Origin: Kmv34 sp964524965
GTDB taxonomy: Bacteria > Aerophobota > Aerophobia > Aerophobales > B3-G15
Reading direction: 5' to 3'
DNA: 11,191 nt
Assembly: GCA_964524965.1 (NCBI GenBank)
Contig: CAZGDY010000053.1
Coordinates: 1 to 11,191 of the forward strand
Shown: one piece after another, positions 1 to 5,619 of the stretch
Numbering within the stretch: the stretch's first letter is position 1
How the letters are laid out: every line of letters starts with the position of its first letter
Made by a program: the position numbers and the translations under genes
The notes under the pieces: model-generated
Database searches by the model: none
What the model saw: only the letters and a program-made list of their open reading frames with translations
Told to the model about the DNA's origin: nothing

Positions 1-129
1 CTCTATCAAAAGATTTTAATCTCTCCAGGTTTTCCTCGGCAACCCTAAATTAAAAATAATAAACAAAGACAGGGCTATCGTTGGCAAAAGGTAAACGAGA
101 AAACCAAAATAAGGTATTTTTAAGATTTG
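1..129. other. Intergenic stretch downstream of metK
   Basis: This AT-rich stretch lies beyond the metK stop at the window edge. I see no convincing gene, tRNA or GC-rich terminator hairpin in it. On the minus strand the metK frame stays open for about 36 codons after the TAA and would encode a hydrophobic stretch, but it has no ATG or GTG start and no ribosome binding site, so I do not call it a gene. Confidence 0.4.
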
Positions 130-1278
130 TTAATCAACTCCTGCTTCATTTCGAATAACATCTACCATATCTATCTTTTCCCAGGTAAACTCAGGCTCTT
201 CTCTACCAAAATGTCCATAAACAGATGTTTTCTTATAAATAGGACGACGAAGATTCAGTTTTTCAATTATTTTTTGGGGAGACAAAGGAAAGTTTTTAGT
301 AATTATTTTTTGGATGTGGACTTCAGGAATTTTTCCTGTGCCAAAGGTGTCTATCATCAAAGAAACAGGTTCACTTAGTCCAATAACGTAGGCAATTTGA
401 ACTTCACATCGCGTAGCTATGCCACTTGCCACGATATTCTTAGCTATATATCGAGCCATATAAGATCCGGAACGATCAACTTTTGTAGGATCTTTTCCAG
501 AAAAACATCCTCCTCCATGAGATCCAACACCCCCATAGGTATCCATAATTATTTTTCTTCCAGTAAGTCCTGTATCTGCTTGAGGTCCTCCCACTTTAAA
601 ACTTCCCGTGGGATTAATAAAGTAGGACATTTCCGAATTTTTATATTCTTCAGGTATACAGTGTTTAGCAACTACTTCTATCAACTCATCTTCTATGTCT
701 TCTGATTCTACCTCAGGAGAATGTTGAGCAGAAAGAACTACTGTTTTTACCCTTACAGGTATACCATTCTCGTATTCCACAGTTACTTGGGACTTCCCAT
801 CGGGACGAAGATAAGGAAGTATTTTTTTCTTTCTCACCTCGGCCAACCGTTTAGTTAATTTATGAGCTAAAACAATAGGCAAAGGCATATACTCTGGAGT
901 TTCTATAGTAGCATAGCCAAACATCATTCCCTGATCCCCAGCTCCATCTTTATCCACTCCTAAAGCAATATCTGGAGATTGTTCATGAATAGAAGTAATT
1001 ACTGCACAGCTTTTATAATCTATTCCGTAACTTGCCTGAGTGTACCCTACTTCCTTTAATGTCTTTCTGGCTACAAAAGGCACATCTGCATAACAATTAG
1101 TTGTAATTTCTCCGGTCACAAAAACTAATCCAGTAGTTATTAGAGTCTCGCAAGCAACTCTGCCTTTGGGATCTTCTCCTAAAACAGCATCTAATACTCC
1201 ATCTGAAATTTGATCAGCAACTTTATCCGGATGTCCTTCAGCTACTGATTCCGACGTAAAAAGATAACTTCGCCCCAT
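130..1278 (-). CDS. metK: S-adenosylmethionine synthetase (methionine adenosyltransferase)
   Basis: This cytoplasmic enzyme makes S-adenosylmethionine from methionine and ATP, releasing phosphate and pyrophosphate (EC 2.5.1.6), and so supplies methylation and polyamine pathways. The 382-residue product is full length for the family and all signature motifs are visible: GHPDK at residues 15-19, the ATP-binding GAGDQGMMFGYA at 112-123, DTYGG at 246-250, and the glycine-rich P-loop-like GGGCFSGKDPTKVDRSGSY at 255-273. The ATG start is preceded by AGGAGT (1284-1289 on the complement), five bases upstream. It lies 35 bases downstream of the EIIA gene on the same strand, so co-transcription is likely. 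That gap is too short for a SAM riboswitch. No frameshift or missing catalytic residue is seen. Confidence 0.98.
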   Translation of the reverse strand: MGRSYLFTSESVAEGHPDKVADQISDGVLDAVLGEDPKGRVACETLITTGLVFVTGEITTNCYADVPFVARKTLKEVGYTQASYGIDYKSCAVITSIHEQSPDIALGVDKDGAGDQGMMFGYATIETPEYMPLPIVLAHKLTKRLAEVRKKKILPYLRPDGKSQVTVEYENGIPVRVKTVVLSAQHSPEVESEDIEDELIEVVAKHCIPEEYKNSEMSYFINPTGSFKVGGPQADTGLTGRKIIMDTYGGVGSHGGGCFSGKDPTKVDRSGSYMARYIAKNIVASGIATRCEVQIAYVIGLSEPVSLMIDTFGTGKIPEVHIQKIITKNFPLSPQKIIEKLNLRRPIYKKTSVYGHFGREEPEFTWEKIDMVDVIRNEAGVD

Positions 1279-1313
1279 TTTTTACTCCTGTTTAATTCTT
1301 TAATAAAAAAAAT

Positions 1314-1769
1314 TTATAGCCCTTCCTTTTCTATTATTCCCTCTACTTCTTTTATTGTTTCTGCCTCCATTAAATCCTGTCTAACTTTTTTGCGTCGTAA
1401 AAAACGAGAAATAATAGCTAACGCTTTTAAATATTCTCCCGAGGCATTTTGGGGAGCACCCAAGAGAAAAAACAAATGAACCGGTTCCTTATCAAGAGCA
1501 TCAAAATTTATTCCCTCTTTGGATATTCCAAAAACACCAACCAACGACTTAATGGCTTTAGATCTAGCATGAGGAATCGCTATATTGTAGCCAATACCCG
1601 TGGAGCCCAATTCTTCTCTTTCTCTTATAACTTGCAAGAATTCTTCTCGGTCAGTTACCTGACCAGTTTTTTCCAAAAGAGAAACCAATTCATCCAGTAC
1701 CTCGTCTTTGGATTTTGCAACTAATTTGGGTTTAATTGTTCCCTTCCCCAAAAAACTACTTACCTGCAA
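1314..1769 (-). CDS. ptsN: PTS EIIA domain protein, fructose/PtsN class
   Basis: A single-domain phosphotransferase EIIA protein of 151 residues. The phosphorylatable histidine is H67, in the motif IGYNIAIPHARS (residues 59-70), which is typical of the fructose/mannitol/nitrogen EIIA family. The fold covers the whole protein; there is no EIIB or EIIC domain and no membrane permease gene nearby. This, together with hpf directly upstream, favours a regulatory PtsN-like role over sugar uptake; that is inference. The start is TTG at 1769, supported by a strong AGGAGGG Shine-Dalgarno site (1774-1780 on the complement) four bases upstream. The gene sits between hpf and metK on the same strand. A sugar-specific EIIA whose partners lie elsewhere cannot be excluded, so the symbol is provisional. 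Confidence 0.87.
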   Translation of the reverse strand: MQVSSFLGKGTIKPKLVAKSKDEVLDELVSLLEKTGQVTDREEFLQVIREREELGSTGIGYNIAIPHARSKAIKSLVGVFGISKEGINFDALDKEPVHLFFLLGAPQNASGEYLKALAIISRFLRRKKVRQDLMEAETIKEVEGIIEKEGL

Positions 1770-1773
1770 CCTG

Positions 1774-1780
1774 CCCTCCT
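1774..1780 (-). promoter_or_regulatory. Ribosome binding site deciding the TTG start of ptsN
   Basis: On the minus strand the sequence AGGAGGG lies four bases upstream of TTG at 1769. There is no ATG at a sensible distance downstream, and the residues after the TTG match the start of the EIIA fold, so this site fixes TTG as the start. Confidence 0.75.
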
Positions 1781-1816
1781 TTTATCATAATTTTCACCCT
1801 GTAAAAAAATACTCCC

Positions 1817-1834
1817 TTTTCCTAAATAGGAAAA
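1817..1834 (-). repeat. Short AT-rich inverted repeat between hpf and ptsN
   Basis: Two perfect 8-base arms, TTTTCCTA and TAGGAAAA, are separated by two bases. On the minus strand the repeat is followed by seven bases and then a run of seven T. It might be a weak terminator or an operator for ptsN, but the stem has almost no GC and the loop is too tight for a confident terminator. Confidence 0.3.
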
Positions 1835-1853
1835 CTTAATTTTTCAAGAGAAT

Positions 1854-2375
1854 TTACGAGGGCTCGATCAAAGTAAAATTTCCATCATTTTTTTTATAAA
1901 TAACGTTAACTTGATTTGTTTCATTGTTAAGAAAAATAAAAAAATTATTACTGGAAAACTTAAGTTGCATTGCAGCTTCATCAACATCCATTGGTTTTAC
2001 TAATTCTCTTGTTATCCGTGTTACAATAGGTTTTTTATCAATTTTTTTATTATCTTTTATTTGTACTGCTTTTTTATATCCGCCAACCTTGTGAGATTTT
2101 TTCTTCTCTTTATATTTCTTAGACTGGTTAATAACTTTCTTGAAAGCTCCCTCTATTGAAACATGCAAATCCTTTGCAACTTCTTTAGCATTTATAACTA
2201 ATCCTTTAGTTATAATGTTAATCTCTGTTTCATATCGATCTTTTTCGGACTTTAAGATAACGCGAGAAGTAATAATTTCTTTAAGATATTTGTTTATTTT
2301 TTCTATTTTAGTGTTTACAAAATCATCAATACTCTTGGTTATGACTACACGTATTCCACTTATTTCTGCTTTCAT
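1854..2375 (-). CDS. hpf: Ribosome hibernation promoting factor, long form
   Basis: A 173-residue ribosome-associated factor of the S30AE/HPF family. It binds the decoding region of the small subunit when growth stops and inactivates ribosomes. Residues 1-95 form the RNA-binding HPF/RaiA-like domain. A lysine-rich linker (about 86-115) follows. Residues about 116-173 match the C-terminal dimerisation domain, with the characteristic KPMDVDEAAMQL segment and the closing DGNFTLIEPS. This two-domain architecture is the long HPF that makes 100S ribosome dimers in most bacteria outside the gamma-proteobacteria. The ATG is preceded by only a weak AAGGGA. The gene lies downstream of csp across a strongly structured spacer and upstream of ptsN (84-base gap). 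Confidence 0.95.
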   Translation of the reverse strand: MKAEISGIRVVITKSIDDFVNTKIEKINKYLKEIITSRVILKSEKDRYETEINIITKGLVINAKEVAKDLHVSIEGAFKKVINQSKKYKEKKKSHKVGGYKKAVQIKDNKKIDKKPIVTRITRELVKPMDVDEAAMQLKFSSNNFFIFLNNETNQVNVIYKKNDGNFTLIEPS

Positions 2376-2405
2376 TGCATTTTTCCCTTTTCGCTTGAAA
2401 CAAAC

Positions 2406-2483
2406 CCCGGCTGAAGTTTTATAATCAAAAATAACAATCTTTTTTCTGTTAGAGTTTATCTTAGATTGTAATCTTCAGCCGGG
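2406..2483 (-). repeat. Nested long inverted repeat in the csp-hpf spacer
   Basis: The outer arms CCCGGCTGAAG (2406-2416) and CTTCAGCCGGG (2473-2483) are perfect 11-base complements. Directly inside the right arm, 2463-2472 pairs with 2431-2440 at 9 of 10 positions. In the minus-strand RNA this gives a stem of about 21 pairs with a 14-base one-sided bulge (2417-2430) and a 22-base apical loop (2441-2462). It begins 20 bases after the csp stop codon and ends 30 bases before the hpf start. It may serve as a csp terminator or attenuator, an mRNA processing or stability element, or a structured hpf leader. The stem is followed by GGTTTGTTTC, which is not a classical U tract. The arms are much more GC-rich than their surroundings. 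Confidence 0.65.
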
Positions 2484-2502
2484 CTTGCTTTGTTCACAGC
2501 TA

Positions 2503-2709
2503 CTAATTGGCCTTTACTACGTTTACCGCTTGAAGACCACGTTCAGTGTCCTGGACATCAAAAGATACTTTATCACCTTCTTTTAGACTTTTGAACCCCT
2601 CCTGGGCAATGTTAGAAAAATGTATAAAAACATCTTCTCCATTAGCTCGAGAGACAAACCCATAGCCTTTACGGTCGTTAAACCACTTGACCGTTCCCTC
2701 CTCTGGCAT
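2503..2709 (-). CDS. csp: Cold-shock domain protein (CspA family)
   Basis: A 68-residue single cold-shock domain, the usual length of the CspA/CspB family. These proteins bind single-stranded RNA and DNA and melt RNA structure. The RNP1 motif KGYGFV (14-19) and the RNP2 motif VFIHF (27-31) are intact, as are the TVKWFND start and the EGDKVSFDV strand. The stop is TAG, the only one among the genes here. The ATG has GGGGGTGAG (2716-2724 on the complement) six bases upstream and a near-consensus promoter further up. The leader would be only about 35 bases, unlike the long thermosensing cspA leader of Escherichia coli. Which numbered Csp paralogue it corresponds to cannot be said. Confidence 0.97.
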   Translation of the reverse strand: MPEEGTVKWFNDRKGYGFVSRANGEDVFIHFSNIAQEGFKSLKEGDKVSFDVQDTERGLQAVNVVKAN

Positions 2710-2750
2710 ATTATACTCACCCCCATTACTTAATAGATAAAACTCGCTAC

Positions 2751-2778
2751 ATTATAACAAGCTTTTTTAAAATGTCAA
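2751..2778 (-). promoter_or_regulatory. Sigma-70 type promoter of csp
   Basis: On the minus strand a perfect -35 TTGACA (2773-2778) and a perfect -10 TATAAT (2751-2756) are separated by 16 bases. Transcription would begin near 2744, about 35 bases before the csp ATG. The promoter fills the csp-comF gap, so csp is probably expressed independently of comF, at a high level. Confidence 0.8.
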
Positions 2779-2789
2779 AATAAATTTTT

Positions 2790-3542
2790 TTACAGTTCTA
2801 TAGTTCGAGCTAAAGTAAACGAAAAAACCTCAGCACCGTATTTTTTCATTTCATAGGAGGCTTCGTTTAAAGTAGCACCCGTAGTATAGACATCATCAAT
2901 TAGTAAAATTCTTTTACCCTTCCCTTTGTTTTTCCCTTTTTTCCTGAGGGAAAAAGCATTCTTTAAATTTTTTCTTCTCTCTTGTTTTTTCAAGTTAGTT
3001 TGGGGTCTTGTATAACGTACTCTGGTCAAATAATTATTCCACACAGACAAATTTAAACAATTACCGACCACATTTGCCAAATCCTCAGCTTGATTAAACC
3101 CTCGTTCCCTTAATCGCTTAAAATGTAGAGGAATGGGAACCACCACCTCTAACCCTAAAGATTTCAAATCAAAACGAGTTAAGTAACTTTCTATAATCCG
3201 GATAAACCCTCTGATTATTCCTCTTTTTCTGTTGTATTTAAACAGCTTGATAGCTTCAGCTACCACATCTCGATAAATCATGGGAGAAAAAAGTCTTTGA
3301 AAATGAGGAGGATCTATTTGACAAGCAAGACATATTTGAGGAAAATCCAAATTATCGTTAGAAGTAAAAGGGAGAGGTTTAGCACACTTCACACAACATA
3401 AAGCAGGCAGCCATTCAACATTTTTCCAACAGATACCACAAATAAAACTTTTATTTAAAGGTTCAAGGGGTCTTTTGCATAAAAGACACTCAGCCGGCAA
3501 AAACAAACCCATCAAACCCCCAAGCAAATTCTTAGTTATCAA
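2790..3542 (-). CDS. comF: ComF family phosphoribosyltransferase-like protein
   Basis: A 250-residue ComF/GntX family protein. The N-terminus carries zinc-finger-like cysteine pairs (C19/C22, C35/C38, C50/C53, C71/C74). The C-terminal half is a type I phosphoribosyltransferase domain with the PRPP-binding motif LLIDDVYTTGAT (213-224). In Bacillus and Haemophilus, ComF proteins are needed for DNA uptake during competence; in many other bacteria the role is unknown, and no other competence gene is visible here. A lysine/glycine-rich insert lies at 201-210. The start is TTG at 3542, with AGGAG nine bases upstream; an in-frame ATG at residue 11 is a possible alternative. The gene stands alone with its own candidate promoter. 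Confidence 0.9.
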   Translation of the reverse strand: MITKNLLGGLMGLFLPAECLLCKRPLEPLNKSFICGICWKNVEWLPALCCVKCAKPLPFTSNDNLDFPQICLACQIDPPHFQRLFSPMIYRDVVAEAIKLFKYNRKRGIIRGFIRIIESYLTRFDLKSLGLEVVVPIPLHFKRLRERGFNQAEDLANVVGNCLNLSVWNNYLTRVRYTRPQTNLKKQERRKNLKNAFSLRKKGKNKGKGKRILLIDDVYTTGATLNEASYEMKKYGAEVFSFTLARTIEL

Positions 3543-3564
3543 ATCGTTCCACTCCTAAGCGTGC

Positions 3565-3592
3565 AGTGTAGTAAATATGAATTTATTGTCAA
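3565..3592 (-). promoter_or_regulatory. Candidate promoter of comF
   Basis: On the minus strand a perfect -35 TTGACA (3587-3592) is followed after 16 bases by TACACT (3565-3570), which matches TATAAT at four positions. The implied start near 3558 leaves a short leader of about 15 bases carrying the Shine-Dalgarno site. Confidence 0.5.
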
Positions 3593-3609
3593 GTTATCAC
3601 GGCTTATCA

Positions 3610-3644
3610 AGAGACAATTAGAGACAATGAGATAATGGTGAGAC
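3610..3644. repeat. Degenerate direct repeats of about 10 bases
   Basis: AGAGACAAT occurs at 3610-3618 and again at 3620-3628, followed by weaker copies (GATAATGG, then GAGAC) with the same spacing of about 10 bases. One-helical-turn spacing would suit a protein-binding array or a decayed mobile-element end. There is no transposase nearby. Confidence 0.4.
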
Positions 3645-3687
3645 TCGACCCCTGGTAGCGATATCCGGGCCCATTTGCTAAATAAAT

Positions 3688-3717
3688 TTGACACATAACC
3701 ATAAAAAATCATATTAT
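3688..3717 (+). promoter_or_regulatory. Candidate distal promoter for aspD
   Basis: TTGACA (3688-3693) is followed after 18 bases by TATTAT (3712-3717). It would give a long leader of about 265 bases before aspD. A second TTGACA at 3872-3877 is closer to the gene but has no good -10 box at the right distance. Confidence 0.35.
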
Positions 3718-3900
3718 AACTGATGCAATAAGTAAGTTTTTCTAAAAGATACGACTCATCAAGTTTTGGGTATCTCTAAGTCCACTTTTTTGATTAAAAA
3801 ATCATAAAACCCATCTTTAATTCTCTAAAAGAAGAAATAAAAATTTGTCGGAGTTCAATTTTGCAGAAAATTTGACAAAATTTTTAAAGCTTAGCAAATT

Positions 3901-3934
3901 AATAATAGTTTTTTAAAAACGCTAAACTACTATT
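3901..3934 (+). promoter_or_regulatory. Imperfect inverted repeat upstream of aspD (possible operator)
   Basis: The arms AATAATAGTTT (3901-3911) and AAACTACTATT (3924-3934) are complementary at 10 of 11 positions, with a 12-base centre. The repeat lies between the nearer TTGACA box and the aspD ribosome binding site, a usual place for a repressor site. Being AT-rich, it could also be chance. Confidence 0.3.
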
Positions 3935-3977
3935 GTAAAGTAATTGTTAATAAACTAAATCTTATTTTACTTTTAAA

Positions 3978-3984
3978 AAGGAGG
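3978..3984 (+). promoter_or_regulatory. Ribosome binding site of aspD
   Basis: AAGGAGG lies five bases upstream of the ATG at 3990. It is the strongest Shine-Dalgarno match on the plus strand in this window and fixes the aspD start. Confidence 0.8.
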
Positions 3985-3989
3985 CAATA

Positions 3990-5579
3990 ATGGATATTTC
4001 TGAGGAAAAACGTTATGAGCACTTAAGCCCTTTTGAGTTAAAAAATAAGTTGATAAATATGGCTGAGTCTCATCATCAAAAGATGATGCTTAACGCGGGC
4101 AGAGGAAATCCCAACTGGATAACTATGACTCCTCGACAGGGTTTCTTCCAATTAGGACTTTTTGCAGTGGGGGAATCCCGCAAGAATCCTCACCGACCCC
4201 GCTTAGGTAGTACACCCCAAGCTGAAGGTATCGCAAAGAGATTCCAGGACTATTTAAAAAGAAACATTTATCTTGCCGGAATACAATTCCTACAGGATGC
4301 CTTTGTTTATGCTCGAGATGAGTTAAAGTTAGACCTCGATGAGTTTATAAAGGAAATAACTGATGCAATCCTGGGTGATTATTACCCTACTCCTGACCGG
4401 ATGCTTGTTAACAGCGAGAAAATAGTTCATAAGTATCTTGAGCAGGAAGTTTTAGGTGGCTTTTCTTTGGGTAAATTTAACTTGTTTGCTACAGAGGGTG
4501 GGACAGCAGCTATGGATTATATCTTTAACACCCTTATCGAAAACAAGCTTCTTCATAAGGGTGATAAGATAGCACTAGGCACTCCTATATTTACCCCTTA
4601 TTTAGAAATACCTCGCTTAAACGATTATCGATTTGTCGAGCTTTATCTAGAACAGGATGAAAATAACGATTGGCAGTATCCCGATTCTGAGATTGAGAAA
4701 TTAGCCAATCCACAAATAAAAGCTCTTTTTCTGGTTAATCCTTCTAATCCCACATCTGTAAGTATGCAGCAAGCCACTCTTAATAAACTCGCGGAATTGG
4801 TAAAGACTCGTCGCAAAGATTTGATTATCCTTACTGATGATGTTTACGCTACCTTTGTTAACGGGTTTAAATCTATCGCAGCAGTTGCTCCCAAAAACAC
4901 CATTCTTGTCTATTCCTATTCTAAGTATTTCGGTGCTACCGGCTGGAGGTTAGGAGTAATTGGAATTCATGAAGATAATGTTTTTGATAAAAAAATTGCA
5001 GAATTTCCAGAGAACATCAGGAAGAAATTGCGTGAGCGTTACGGTAACGTAGTGCTTGACCCTGATAATATGAAGCTTATTGATAGGATGGTTGCGGATA
5101 GCCGGTCAGTAGCCCTTAATCATACCGCTGGACTTTCTACTCCTCAACAGGTTCTGATGGTGCTCTTTTCACTTTATTGTTTGATAGATAAAGAGGGAGC
5201 ATACAAGAAAGAAACTCAGTCCATTGTAACTCATAGGTTTAAAACTCTCTATTCTGCTGTAGGTATACCTCATCCTGATAATGAATATGATGCTCATTAC
5301 TATGCTACTATTAATATACTTATGCTTGCTAAGATTCGGTATAGCCAGGAGTTTGCAGATTATCTTGTGAATAATTACGAACCTATAGACTTTGTCTGGA
5401 GGCTGGCCCACGAAAAATCTGTAGTGTTAATGGATGGCGGGGGATTTGATGCTCCAAGCATGTCCGTGCGGGTTTCTCTTGCCAATCTTCCTGACCAAAG
5501 CTATGAGAATATAGGCAAAGCAATCAGTGAGTTACTGGAGGATTACTATAAGAGGTGGAAATCCTCTAGTAAAATATAA
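3990..5579 (+). CDS. aspD: L-aspartate 4-decarboxylase (bifunctional with aspartate aminotransferase)
   Basis: A cytoplasmic PLP enzyme that converts L-aspartate to L-alanine and CO2 (EC 4.1.1.12), consuming a proton; known members also transaminate. The 529-residue length matches the AspD family (about 530), longer than ordinary fold-type I aminotransferases. Visible features are the substrate-loop motif GRGNPNW (37-43), VNPSNPTS (249-256), the PLP-phenol aspartate in LTDDVY (281-286), the Schiff-base lysine K312 in SYSKYFGATGWRLG, and a C-terminal carboxylate-binding arginine, probably R494, in SVRVSLANL. It is followed 40 bases later by aspT, its usual partner. The pair therefore reads as an aspartate-fermenting, proton-motive module. 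A purely aminotransferase function is less likely given the length and the partner. Confidence 0.95.
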   Translation: MDISEEKRYEHLSPFELKNKLINMAESHHQKMMLNAGRGNPNWITMTPRQGFFQLGLFAVGESRKNPHRPRLGSTPQAEGIAKRFQDYLKRNIYLAGIQFLQDAFVYARDELKLDLDEFIKEITDAILGDYYPTPDRMLVNSEKIVHKYLEQEVLGGFSLGKFNLFATEGGTAAMDYIFNTLIENKLLHKGDKIALGTPIFTPYLEIPRLNDYRFVELYLEQDENNDWQYPDSEIEKLANPQIKALFLVNPSNPTSVSMQQATLNKLAELVKTRRKDLIILTDDVYATFVNGFKSIAAVAPKNTILVYSYSKYFGATGWRLGVIGIHEDNVFDKKIAEFPENIRKKLRERYGNVVLDPDNMKLIDRMVADSRSVALNHTAGLSTPQQVLMVLFSLYCLIDKEGAYKKETQSIVTHRFKTLYSAVGIPHPDNEYDAHYYATINILMLAKIRYSQEFADYLVNNYEPIDFVWRLAHEKSVVLMDGGGFDAPSMSVRVSLANLPDQSYENIGKAISELLEDYYKRWKSSSKI

Positions 5580-5619
5580 AATTTTGTTCGAAAAATTTAG
5601 AGGTAATTGGAGATAATTT

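Larger units (their letters stand above)
3543..3989. other. Divergent intergenic region between comF and aspD
   Basis: This 447-base stretch separates two divergent genes. I find no supported ORF or tRNA. It contains a candidate comF promoter on the minus strand, two plus-strand TTGACA boxes (3688-3693 and 3872-3877), a degenerate roughly 10-base repeat at 3610-3644, a short GC-rich island around 3640-3675, and an imperfect inverted repeat at 3901-3934 close to aspD. The remainder is AT-rich and featureless to my eye. Confidence 0.5.

Noticed and set aside
18..129. A hydrophobic open frame directly after the metK stop on the minus strand
   Set aside because: It has about 36 codons with no ATG or GTG and no ribosome binding site. 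AT-rich DNA gives hydrophobic codons by chance, and MetK already ends at its normal length.
1279..1313. SAM riboswitch upstream of metK
   Set aside because: The gap is only 35 bases and holds just the ribosome binding site.
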